From assembly GCA_003537645.1 (NCBI GenBank), contig DPRM01000061.1:51155-101870 (forward strand): 50,716 bases of DNA, read 5' to 3'. Source of the DNA: Prolixibacteraceae bacterium (lineage in GTDB: Bacteria; Bacteroidota; Bacteroidia; Bacteroidales; Prolixibacteraceae). The notes under the pieces are model-generated. The model searched no databases. It was not told where the DNA came from and worked only from the letters and a program-made list of their open reading frames with translations. How positions within the stretch are numbered: position 1 is the first letter of the stretch; each line of letters opens with the position of its first letter. Positions 1-7,413 of the stretch are shown piece after piece. A program made the position numbers and the translations under genes.

Positions 1-123
1 CTGGATAAACTGTTGCGCCTGACTGAAACGATGAAATTGACAGCAAAATGCGGCCTCGGGCAATCGGTGGCCAATTCATTTTCATCGATTGTTGAAAACT
101 TCAGGGAAGAAATGATTTATTAA
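1..123 (+). CDS. 3' end of HydB/NuoF-like NADH-binding hydrogenase subunit (partial)
   Basis: Only the last 40 codons are in the window, in frame from base 1 to a TAA at 121-123. The residues include CGLGQSVANS, matching the C-terminal CGLGQ...P element that binds an iron-sulfur cluster in NuoF and HydB subunits of NADH-linked hydrogenases. The subunit carries FMN and the NAD(H) site and passes electrons to or from the hydrogenase subunit encoded 19 bp downstream. Gene order and spacing argue for one transcript with hydA. The assignment rests on a short tail plus context, so HydB versus another NuoF homologue is not settled. Confidence 0.75.
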   Translation: MDKLLRLTETMKLTAKCGLGQSVANSFSSIVENFREEMIY

Positions 124-142
124 TTCTGAAAACTGAACTGCG

Positions 143-1933
143 ATGACTAAAATCATAAAAATAAGTATCAACGGAATTCCAATAGAAGTTGAGCAGGGAA
201 CAACAATTCTGGATGCGGCCCGTCAGGCAGGAGTTATCATTCCGTCGTTGTGTTACCATAAAGATCTCTGCATTGCCGGAAACTGTCGTGTTTGTGTGGT
301 CGAAATTGCAGGGCAGAAACGCCTTGCAGCAGCCTGCGCCACGCCTTGCGAAGAAGAAATGGAAATACTTACCAATTCGCTCAACGTACTTCACTCGCGA
401 AAGCAGATTATCGAACTTTTACTGTCGGAACACAATGCAGACTGCACCAGTTGCTTTAAAAACGGGAGCTGTGAACTGCAAAAGCTGGCTTCGGATTATA
501 AAATTCTGAAGCAGGATTTCATAAGGCTTGTGCCTTTCAAGAATTACACCATCGACAAGTTTTCGCCATCTATTATTAAAGACGACAGCAAATGTATCCG
601 CTGCCAGCGATGCGTACGTACCTGCGCCGAATTGCAGGGAATTAATGCGCTAACGGTTGCCTATAAAGGCGATCAGATGAAAATAACCACCTTCTTCGAA
701 AAACCGATCAACGATGTGGTTTGCTCAACCTGCGGACAATGCATTAATCATTGCCCGACCGGAGCGCTGGTCGAAAAAAATTACATCGAAAAAGTATGGG
801 ATGCCATTGCCGATAAAAGTAAACATGTGGTGGTGCAAACTGCTCCGGCTGTGCGTGTTGGTTTGGGCGAAGAGCTTGGTTTTGGTCCGGGCGAACGGGT
901 TACGGGTAAAATGGTTACAGCCCTTAAACGACTGGGTTTCGACGCAGTAATGGATACCGATTTTACTGCCGACCTCACCATTATGGAGGAAGGTACCGAA
1001 TTACTCATGCGGTTGAAAAGTGTTTTGGTCGATCATGATCCGAAAGTAAAACTACCGATGGCAACTTCGTGTTCGCCCGGTTGGATAAAGTATATCGAAC
1101 ATTTATTTCCTGATTATCTCGATCACTTGTCAACCTGCAAATCGCCGCAGCAAATGTTTGGAGCATTGGCAAAAACGTATTATGCCAAAGCCCGGAACCT
1201 CGATCCTGAAAAAATTATTTCGGTTTCCATCATGCCGTGTACTGCTAAAAAGTTCGAAGCTGCACGGCCCGAAATGCACGATAGCGGCTACCGTGATGTT
1301 GATTATGTGCTGACTACCCGCGAACTGGCGATAATGATTAAGCAAGCCGGACTCGATTTTATGAAACTTGATGATACCCATTTCGACAGGCTTATGGGCG
1401 AATCAACAGGTGCAGGTGTTATTTTTGGCGCTACCGGTGGTGTAATGGAAGCTGCGTTGCGTACCGTTTACGAATTGGTAACCGGCCGCGAAATTCCGTT
1501 CGAAAACCTCAACATTACTCCGGTTCGTGGTATGGAAGGAGTGAAAGAAGCATCGGTAAAAATTGAAAACCCGCTGAAAGAATGGGCATTTCTGGATGGG
1601 GTAGAATTGAAATGCGCGGTTGCTCATGGTTTGGTAAATGCACATAAGGTAATGGAATCCATCCGTTCAGGCAAGGCAGAGTATCATTTTGTTGAGATAA
1701 TGGCTTGTCCGGGTGGCTGTTTGGGAGGTGGAGGTCAGCCAATTCCCACCAGTCCCGAAATCAGGAAGAAACGTGCGGAAGCAATTTATGCCGAAGACGA
1801 AGGGATGCCTTTGCGAAAGTCGCATCAGAACCCTGAAATCATTAAGATTTACAAGGATTTTCTCGATCATCCGTTGAGCGAAAAGTCGCATCATCTTTTG
1901 CACACACACTATGTGCCCAGAGAAAGATTTTAA
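143..1933 (+). CDS. hydA: [FeFe]-hydrogenase catalytic subunit, NADH-linked type
   Basis: Cytoplasmic hydrogenase large subunit, 596 residues, interconverting protons and H2. Domains in order: N-terminal [2Fe-2S] ferredoxin fold (C37, C48, C51, C65), His-ligated [4Fe-4S] site (H97, C101, C104, C110), two [4Fe-4S] clusters (CIRCQRC from 151, CSTCGQC from 194), then the H-cluster domain with L1 TSCSPGW (308-314), L2 MPCTAKKFE, and L3 MACPGGCLGGGGQP. L1 has Ser where prototype enzymes have a second Cys (TSCCPxW). There is no extra C-terminal [2Fe-2S] domain as seen in some bifurcating HydA proteins. It follows a HydB/NuoF-like gene, so NADH, possibly with ferredoxin, is the likely partner. HydE is encoded about 3.7 kb away. 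Confidence 0.95.
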   Translation: MTKIIKISINGIPIEVEQGTTILDAARQAGVIIPSLCYHKDLCIAGNCRVCVVEIAGQKRLAAACATPCEEEMEILTNSLNVLHSRKQIIELLLSEHNADCTSCFKNGSCELQKLASDYKILKQDFIRLVPFKNYTIDKFSPSIIKDDSKCIRCQRCVRTCAELQGINALTVAYKGDQMKITTFFEKPINDVVCSTCGQCINHCPTGALVEKNYIEKVWDAIADKSKHVVVQTAPAVRVGLGEELGFGPGERVTGKMVTALKRLGFDAVMDTDFTADLTIMEEGTELLMRLKSVLVDHDPKVKLPMATSCSPGWIKYIEHLFPDYLDHLSTCKSPQQMFGALAKTYYAKARNLDPEKIISVSIMPCTAKKFEAARPEMHDSGYRDVDYVLTTRELAIMIKQAGLDFMKLDDTHFDRLMGESTGAGVIFGATGGVMEAALRTVYELVTGREIPFENLNITPVRGMEGVKEASVKIENPLKEWAFLDGVELKCAVAHGLVNAHKVMESIRSGKAEYHFVEIMACPGGCLGGGGQPIPTSPEIRKKRAEAIYAEDEGMPLRKSHQNPEIIKIYKDFLDHPLSEKSHHLLHTHYVPRERF

Positions 1934-1974
1934 CAAAAAGTCCGGCATTTGCCGGACTTTCTTATTTTTGAAAG

Positions 1975-2454
1975 ATGGAATATCAAACTTCATTTTCGAG
2001 CCCTTTGGGTTTTCTGGCCTTAAAATCCGATGGCCAGTCGATTACCGATATTTCTTTTTCTGAAAACGATCTTCAGGAGCAGAAATCGTGTGCTGTACTC
2101 GACGAATGCAGGAAACAACTCGATCTGTATTTTTCAGGGAAAGTGCTTGATTTTACCCTGCCACTTTCTCCTGAAGGAACCGAATTTCAGCAAAAAGTAT
2201 GGACCGAATTACTAAAAATTCCTTATGGCGAAACGATCACCTACATGGAACTGGCTGTCAGATTGGGAGATGCAAAAGCGGTGAGGGCAGTTGGTACGGC
2301 AAACGGGCGAAATCCGATCGCCATTATTATTCCTTGTCACCGGGTAATTGGCGCCGGCAACAAACTTACCGGATACGCGGGCGGACTCTGGCGAAAAAAA
2401 CTGCTGCTCGAACTTGAAATGAAACACTCGGTAAGGAAGGATATGTTGTTTTGA
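1975..2454 (+). CDS. ogt: Methylated-DNA--[protein]-cysteine S-methyltransferase
   Basis: Suicide DNA-repair protein of 159 residues that moves the alkyl group from O6-alkylguanine to its own cysteine. The active-site motif IIPCHRVIG is clear, followed by GYAGGLWRKKLLLELE, typical of Ogt/MGMT proteins. Upstream is the short N-terminal domain (residues about 1-75), and there is no Ada-type regulatory domain, so this is a stand-alone Ogt-like enzyme. It starts 41 bp after hydA but has no functional link to it. The choice of ogt as symbol follows the domain layout and is not strict orthology. Confidence 0.92.
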   Translation: MEYQTSFSSPLGFLALKSDGQSITDISFSENDLQEQKSCAVLDECRKQLDLYFSGKVLDFTLPLSPEGTEFQQKVWTELLKIPYGETITYMELAVRLGDAKAVRAVGTANGRNPIAIIIPCHRVIGAGNKLTGYAGGLWRKKLLLELEMKHSVRKDMLF

Positions 2455-2521
2455 AGCAAATTGCATGGAAAAAGTGGTTCTATAATGTTTTGTAAGTGTA
2501 AGATAAAGTAGTCCTTATTTC

Positions 2522-2536
2522 AGGTGCAGAGCACCG
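2522..2536. repeat. GGTGCAGAGCACCG palindromic repeat, copy 1
   Basis: Hairpin-forming unit with arms GGTGC/GCACC around AGA. The same unit recurs 52 bp downstream, and a mismatched inverted copy follows. Such short intergenic palindromes behave like REP-type repeats in many bacterial genomes; whether it is multicopy here needs the genome. Confidence 0.55.
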
Positions 2537-2574
2537 TTGATATTTGTAGATTATTTGTTGCAATTCACATATGA

Positions 2575-2632
2575 GGTGCAGAGCACCGGAATATAGGCAT
2601 TCAAAAATTTTAATATTCCGGTGCGATGCACC
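2575..2632. repeat. Compound inverted repeat of the GGTGCAGAGCACC family
   Basis: Arms at 2575-2594 and 2613-2632 pair over 20 bp with two mismatches, enclosing an 18-base loop. Each arm itself contains a GGTGC...GCACC mini-hairpin, so the whole can fold as one long stem or two small ones. It could act as a terminator after the ogt-like gene, although no T-run follows directly. Confidence 0.6.
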
Positions 2633-2670
2633 TTACCAGCTTTTATCGACTTTTTTACTATAAATATTAT

Positions 2671-2683
2671 GCGGCTCTGCCGC
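2671..2683. repeat. GCGGC-TCT-GCCGC small hairpin
   Basis: Perfect 5-bp stem with a TCT loop, 39 bp past the compound repeat. Its loop sequence is the complement of the AGA loop of the neighbouring palindromes, which suggests a related family. Confidence 0.4.
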
Positions 2684-2829
2684 TTTCTGGTAACTAAATA
2701 TCCGACGTTTTTCATATTTTTAGCTGTATAAATAATTGGGGATTTCTCAAATTAGAACTGACAAATGAATACTTTACCCACACTTTTAGATTATAGAACC
2801 AAAGAATTCAAGTTATAAATCAATCATAA

Positions 2830-3468
2830 ATGACAACAAAAAAATTAACCTTCGAAGCTTGTGTGGAAACGCCCGAAGAAGCGCTGGCGGCTCAAAACAA
2901 TGGCGCACACCGAATTGAACTTTGCTCTGATTTGGCACAGGATGGTTTAACACCTTCGGTGGAATTAACTAACGCTTGCGTAAAAAAACTCAAAATTCCA
3001 ATCATGGCAATGGTTCGCCCACGTGGTGGTAATTTTGTTTATTCTGAAACAGAAATTCAGCAGATGGAACGGGAAATTGAATTTTTCAAGCAGTCGGGAG
3101 TTGCAGGGGTTGTTTTTGGTTTGCTCACCAGCGAAGGCAAAATTGACATCGAAAATACTAAAAGGCTGACCAGGCTTGCTTTCCCTCTGGAAGTCACTTT
3201 CCACAAAGCGATCGATTATTCCGGCGATGTTTTTAAATCATTTCAGGAACTAAATGAAATTGATGGAATTACGCGCGTGCTTACTTCAGGAGGAATGGAC
3301 ACTGCGTGGAATGGGCGGGAGGTTTTGCGACAAATGCAGGAAATGCCGGGGAGAAAAATAAAAATTATTGCTGCCGGAAAAGTACTTCCGGAGAACAGAA
3401 CCCAAATTGCTGAATTTACCGGAATTGCAGAATTACATGGAAAACGAATTGTTTATAAAGCAACATAA
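2830..3468 (+). CDS. cutC: CutC-family protein
   Basis: TIM-barrel protein of 212 residues. Family hallmarks are visible: FEACVETPEEALAAQNNGA near the N-terminus, RIELCSDLAQDGLTPS, MVRPRGGNFVY, VTFHKAIDYSGD and TRVLTSGG. The family was linked to copper homeostasis in E. coli, but the biochemical role remains disputed. It is somewhat shorter than E. coli CutC (about 248 residues) because the tail after ELHGKRIV is missing, though the barrel core looks complete. It follows a repeat-rich intergenic stretch and is probably transcribed alone. Confidence 0.88.
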   Translation: MTTKKLTFEACVETPEEALAAQNNGAHRIELCSDLAQDGLTPSVELTNACVKKLKIPIMAMVRPRGGNFVYSETEIQQMEREIEFFKQSGVAGVVFGLLTSEGKIDIENTKRLTRLAFPLEVTFHKAIDYSGDVFKSFQELNEIDGITRVLTSGGMDTAWNGREVLRQMQEMPGRKIKIIAAGKVLPENRTQIAEFTGIAELHGKRIVYKAT

Positions 3469-3509
3469 TTTGCTTATAATTGCAGTAGAAAAATCTGATA
3501 TAAACTCCT

Positions 3510-4070
3510 ATGAAAGTTTTCTATTTTGTACTTCTGTCTTTTCTCTTCTTGCAAGTTGCTGCACAGGAGAAACCTTCAAGCTCAATAACTATTGGTACCA
3601 ATATCGGTAGTTTTGATCATAGTTCAGGATTCGGACCTGTATTTTTTGTAGAATACGACTGGTGTATAAATCCGTTTTTCAAGCTTTCTCCGCATCTTCA
3701 AATGGGTTCTGGTAACAATACTTCTGAATATGGAAACATGGGTGAGGATGAAACAGTTGACAAATTGACGAATTCTTTAGAATCGGGATTACTTTTAAAA
3801 ATAGTACCAATTCCTAAATATTTTGACAGACTGAGGCTTATTACCGGTTTTACATATTTGATCGAAAACACACTTATATCGGATACTGGTAATTTGCAAA
3901 AAAATGGATTTTTGAAACAAAGAGGATTAAATACAGTTGTTGGCCTCGATTTGGATTTGTTAAAACTTAAAAATTTAAGTGTTGGTTTAGACTCCAGGGT
4001 TAATACAAGCAACAAAAGAATACTTCTTTACCATTTTGGAATTGTTACTACCATAAAACTGGCCGATTAG
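3510..4070 (+). CDS. Secreted protein, probable small outer-membrane beta-barrel
   Basis: I do not recognise the family. The 186-residue product begins with a clear signal peptide (MKVFYFVLLSFLFLQVAAQ), then alternating hydrophobic/polar stretches rich in Gly, Ser and Tyr (ITIGTNIGSFDHSSGFGPVF and similar), as in Bacteroidota outer-membrane beta-barrel proteins. It ends in GIVTTIKLAD, without a C-terminal Phe. It lies 41 bp after cutC on the same strand and before a perfect inverted repeat. Function unknown. Confidence 0.65.
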   Translation: MKVFYFVLLSFLFLQVAAQEKPSSSITIGTNIGSFDHSSGFGPVFFVEYDWCINPFFKLSPHLQMGSGNNTSEYGNMGEDETVDKLTNSLESGLLLKIVPIPKYFDRLRLITGFTYLIENTLISDTGNLQKNGFLKQRGLNTVVGLDLDLLKLKNLSVGLDSRVNTSNKRILLYHFGIVTTIKLAD

Positions 4071-4104
4071 AGTGTTAAAACTTAATTCGAATTCACATTT
4101 TGAT

Positions 4105-4137
4105 AGTCCTGTTAGGTTTTCAAAACCTAACAGGACT
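4105..4137. terminator. Perfect 16-bp inverted repeat between convergent genes
   Basis: Arms 4105-4120 and 4122-4137 are perfectly complementary around a single C, and each has a run of four T/A next to the centre. It sits between the convergent genes ending at 4070 (+) and 4191 (-), so a bidirectional terminator is plausible. The core (CCTGTTAGGTTTT) also looks like a dispersed Bacteroidota repeat, and the two roles are compatible. Confidence 0.55.
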
Positions 4138-4190
4138 AATCGCTCAGCTGAATATGCTCAACAATGCGGGCAACTGCTAAGCCCCTGTCA

Positions 4191-5558
4191 TCAAAGGTTT
4201 TCACCATACGCAAAACCTTCGCGCATGGGTTCTTTTATGTAAGCATCCAGCTCCGGATGATTTGTAACTTTCATGTTCGCAGCGTCATATTCGATTCGGG
4301 TATTAAAACGCTGGGCTAAAACACCGGTCAGCGACATCTCGACGAGTTTTGTTGCATAATCGAAATTCGAGCCCGGTAAAGTCCCGTTTTTAATGGCATC
4401 AATCCATTCTCTTTGAGGATTTTCTTCAAATGTTCTTGGAATTGTTTGAGCGGGCAAACTCTTCTGAAATTCAGTCCACTCATCGCCCGGCAACAATATT
4501 TTCGGTTGATTTGGCCGCCCTCCGGTCATTAGGCAATTTTTATCGCCCACCATAATCATTCCGCTTCCGGGCAGTTTTTCAAGGTTCCACTCCGGACGAT
4601 TTTCTGGTTTCAATCCGCCTTCGAACCAGCGCATTGTTAGTGGTGCTTTTTCTCTGCGTGCAGGAAAATCCCAGCGAATGATGGCCTGATCGGAAACAAA
4701 TCCTGTATCAGGAACAGGCGATTTAAATTCGGCTTCAACTACATCGGGCATTCCCATATCCAGCGCCCAGAAAGGTGCATCGAGCGTATGGCAGCACCAG
4801 TCGCCCAGTTCGCCGTTGCCGAAATCGAACCAGCTGCGCCATGTTTTAGGCACGTAAATTTCGTTGTACGGGCGGAATGCAGCAGGGCCGACCCACAAAT
4901 TCCAGTCTAAATGCGCCGGAACAGGTTGTTCTGCAGGTGGAAAACTCTCTGGTTTATTGAAATATTTGCCGGGGCCAAATGTTGGCCCATCGAACCATGC
5001 AATTACTTCGGTAACATTTCCAAGAATTCCGGCTTCGTACCATTCTTTTACCTGACGAATGCCGTTGGTGGTGTGTCCCTGATTAGCCATTTGCGTAACC
5101 ACACCGTAATGTTTGGCAGCTTTCTGAAGCGTGCGCAATTGCCAGATATTGTGTGCAAGCGGTTTTTCAACGATTACGTGTTTTCCCAGTTCCATTGCTG
5201 CCATTGCTGCCGGAAAGTGCGTGTGATCGGGCGTACAAACCATCACTGCATCAATTTCCTTGTGCATTTCGTCGAACATCACCCGGTAATCCTTGTATCG
5301 TTTGGCATTGGGCATCACTTTGTAGCCATCGGCAGCGCGGTTGTCGTCCACATCACAAAGGGCAACAATGTTTTCATTCCAGGTTGGGTCTTCCTGATTG
5401 ATCAGCTTGCTCCAGTTCGATTTGCCCTGTCCGCCCACGCCAATGACGGCAATATTTAAACGGTTTGATGGTGAGCAACTCATCATGTTCGGGATAAAAA
5501 ACGCACCCGCAGTCAATACAGATGCCGATTTGAGGAAGTCTCTTCTGGTAGGTTTCAT
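4191..5558 (-). CDS. Gfo/Idh/MocA-family oxidoreductase, Tat-exported
   Basis: NAD(P)-dependent sugar or inositol-type dehydrogenase, 455 residues. The N-terminus carries a twin-arginine signal (TRRDFLKSASVLTAGAFF) with MMSCS, possibly a lipobox. A Rossmann motif follows (IAVIGVGGQGKSNW), then CDVDDNR and the family motif VEKPLAHN. The C-terminal domain matches the Bacteroidota group often found in polysaccharide-use regions and predicted periplasmic. The substrate cannot be inferred, as no glycan genes flank it. It is transcribed towards the 4105-4137 inverted repeat. Confidence 0.9.
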   Translation of the reverse strand: MKPTRRDFLKSASVLTAGAFFIPNMMSCSPSNRLNIAVIGVGGQGKSNWSKLINQEDPTWNENIVALCDVDDNRAADGYKVMPNAKRYKDYRVMFDEMHKEIDAVMVCTPDHTHFPAAMAAMELGKHVIVEKPLAHNIWQLRTLQKAAKHYGVVTQMANQGHTTNGIRQVKEWYEAGILGNVTEVIAWFDGPTFGPGKYFNKPESFPPAEQPVPAHLDWNLWVGPAAFRPYNEIYVPKTWRSWFDFGNGELGDWCCHTLDAPFWALDMGMPDVVEAEFKSPVPDTGFVSDQAIIRWDFPARREKAPLTMRWFEGGLKPENRPEWNLEKLPGSGMIMVGDKNCLMTGGRPNQPKILLPGDEWTEFQKSLPAQTIPRTFEENPQREWIDAIKNGTLPGSNFDYATKLVEMSLTGVLAQRFNTRIEYDAANMKVTNHPELDAYIKEPMREGFAYGENL

Positions 5559-5601
5559 GTTGGTTTAGTTGTTTATAATTAGAGCTCTAATATAGGAAAA
5601 T

Positions 5602-6675
5602 TTATTTTCTGAAGTGTTTCGAATCGCCCCATTCGCCGTACCCGATTTCGCATCCGGCAAGGTCGATCCGGGCTTCCAGACAATTCCGGCAAAGTTCCGC
5701 ATCTTCGTCCAGACAAGGTTTGTCTTCGTACAACTGATAATCTTTGCGGTATTTCGTTGGAGTTAAGTTGGGCATAATGATGTTGGCCCCGATCGTCAGC
5801 GCTTTTTCGCGACCTGCCGGATCGATCGCCTGCAAGGCTGTTGCAGCGGCAATGTTGATGTCGGGCATTAACAAGCGCAAAGTGGCTACCATTTTGAGCG
5901 CCAGATCGAAACGCTGCTGACGGGTTTTCAGTTGAGAATGAAATTCGTAAAGGGGAGTTTCTTCGTGTTCTATGTATGGCCCCATTCCCACCATATCCAC
6001 ATCGATGGCTTTGAAAAAGAGCAGGTCGCTGGCCAAATCGTCGATGGTTTGAAAAGGCAAACCAATCATCACCCCGGTTCCAACCTGGTAACCGGCCGTT
6101 CTTAAATCTTTCAACGCCTGCAACCGGCGCTGGTGACTGTGAAAATCATTTTCAGGATGTAGTTTCAGGTACAAATCAGGATTGGAGCTTTCAATACGCA
6201 GCAGATAACGGTGCGCCCCGCTGGCAAACCATTGCCGATAGGTTTCCAGGTTTTGCTCTCCGCACGAAAGCGTGATGCCCAGCTCTCCGTTCGATAGCTC
6301 TTTAATCTTCTGCAGCAATCGGCTGATTCGTTCCACAAAAACCGGAGATGACAATTCGCCCGACTGCAAAACAACCGAGCCAAAGCGGTTTTCCCAGGCA
6401 AACCGGCAGGCATCGAGAATTTCCTCATCTGAGGCTTCGTAGCGAACGACATGGTCGTTGCTTTTGCGAATGCCGCAATACAGGCAGTCTTTCGCGCAAA
6501 TATTCGAAAACTCGACCAATCCACGGAAAAAAACTTTGTTGCCAATCGTTTGGAGTTTCACCGATTGCGCCTGTTGTAAAAGGAGCTGACGTTCCTCTCT
6601 CTCTGCCAGAAGGAGTGTTGTCAAATCCTCACGAGAGAATTCGGTTTGCTGCACTATTTCCTGAAATGTTTTCAT
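5602..6675 (-). CDS. hydE: [FeFe]-hydrogenase H-cluster radical SAM maturase HydE
   Basis: Radical SAM enzyme that, with HydF and HydG, builds the diiron subcluster of [FeFe]-hydrogenases. The CxxxCxxC motif is CAKDCLYCG, preceded by FRGLVEFSN; LLRIESSNPDLYLKLHPEN and MVGMGPYIEHEETPLYE are typical HydE elements, and the C-terminal Cys set is present. The ATG at 6675 gives 357 residues, near the family length of about 350. An in-frame ATG at 6753 would add 26 hydrophobic residues with no homology I recognise. HydF and HydG are not in the window. It serves the hydA product. Confidence 0.93.
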   Translation of the reverse strand: MKTFQEIVQQTEFSREDLTTLLLAEREERQLLLQQAQSVKLQTIGNKVFFRGLVEFSNICAKDCLYCGIRKSNDHVVRYEASDEEILDACRFAWENRFGSVVLQSGELSSPVFVERISRLLQKIKELSNGELGITLSCGEQNLETYRQWFASGAHRYLLRIESSNPDLYLKLHPENDFHSHQRRLQALKDLRTAGYQVGTGVMIGLPFQTIDDLASDLLFFKAIDVDMVGMGPYIEHEETPLYEFHSQLKTRQQRFDLALKMVATLRLLMPDINIAAATALQAIDPAGREKALTIGANIIMPNLTPTKYRKDYQLYEDKPCLDEDAELCRNCLEARIDLAGCEIGYGEWGDSKHFRK

Positions 6676-6927
6676 TGATGCGAAGATAGGAAATAACAGT
6701 CCCATCCCCAACCCTCCGCTTAAGATGAAAGGGAGTTTGAAAACTTCGGTCACTATGCTTTATTTTTTTTATTAGCGAATCAAAGGGTAAATATTAAAAC
6801 CTGAAGGGTTGTGAGGATGATAGAAAATAGTTGAGCAAGCCCTAAAAAACCACGAAGTGGTGAAATTATACTGTCATGCCTTCGGCATTATCATCAAGTA
6901 ATTTTTATTTTATTCGAGCTTTTATTT

Positions 6928-6943
6928 GTTAGTAAAATCTAAC
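6928..6943. promoter_or_regulatory. MarR operator upstream of the marR-type gene
   Basis: Inverted repeat GTTAG-N6-CTAAC ending 12 bp before the ATG at 6956. The same GTTAG-N6-CTAAT occurs in front of the P-type ATPase gene. It overlaps the place where a promoter would sit, so autorepression is the natural reading. Confidence 0.7.
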
Positions 6944-6955
6944 TATATTAGCTGC

Positions 6956-7372
6956 ATGGAAAAACTGGTAGAATATATTGCGATTCTGTCGCGCGAAATT
7001 GGACACAAGGAAGAAGCGGCCAAAGAACAGTTCGATTTTAAGGAACTGACACTGACTCAAATGAATTACCTTGAAACTATCAGCCAATTGGGGAACCCAA
7101 ATCTGACCGAACTTTCAGCCGAAATGAACCTCACCAAACCCACCGTTAAAGTAGCTGTAGATAAGCTGATTGAAAAGGGCTTTATCTACCGCGTAAAGTC
7201 TGACGAAGACCGCCGGAGCGCCCATTTTCACCTCACCGTGAAAGGCAAACTCATCAACCACACCCACGATTTTGCACACAGGCAAATGGCAGAGCAAATC
7301 GCTGCAAAGCTCGAACCAGCGGAAGTGGGATTATTGGAAATGTTACTTGAAAAAGCCTTCAGAAAACAATAA
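6956..7372 (+). CDS. MarR-family transcriptional regulator
   Basis: Winged-helix repressor of 138 residues. The recognition region reads LTELSAEMNLTKPTVKVAVDKLIEKGFIYRV, followed by the wing SDEDRRSAHFHLT, the standard MarR signature. The ATG at 6956 is chosen because the TTG-initiated extension at 6926 would place coding sequence through the operator-like repeat. The downstream P-type ATPase gene starts 41 bp later and is preceded by the same palindrome, so this protein probably represses both itself and the transporter in response to an unknown ligand or ion. Confidence 0.9.
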   Translation: MEKLVEYIAILSREIGHKEEAAKEQFDFKELTLTQMNYLETISQLGNPNLTELSAEMNLTKPTVKVAVDKLIEKGFIYRVKSDEDRRSAHFHLTVKGKLINHTHDFAHRQMAEQIAAKLEPAEVGLLEMLLEKAFRKQ

Positions 7373-7387
7373 AAATTTACCTAATTA

Positions 7388-7403
7388 GTTAGAGTAATCT
7401 AAT
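7388..7403. promoter_or_regulatory. MarR operator upstream of the P-type ATPase
   Basis: GTTAG-N6-CTAAT, matching the marR-upstream site in 9 of 10 arm positions with the same 6-bp spacer. It is followed by TTTAGCT next to the ATG, as TTAGCT follows the first site. A further CTAATTAG palindrome abuts it at 7381-7388. Confidence 0.7.
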
Positions 7404-7413
7404 CAGTTTAGCT

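Larger units (their letters stand above)
2455..2829. other. Intergenic region with palindromic repeats
   Basis: This 375-bp stretch has no credible coding sequence. It holds two GGTGCAGAGCACCG palindromes, a diverged inverted copy (GGTGCGATGCACC) and a GCGGC-TCT-GCCGC hairpin, described as separate entries. The rest is A+T-rich and leads to cutC. Confidence 0.6.

Noticed and set aside
6676..6753. N-terminal 26-residue extension of HydE
   Set aside because: The added residues are hydrophobic without family resemblance, and the ATG at 6675 gives the usual HydE length.
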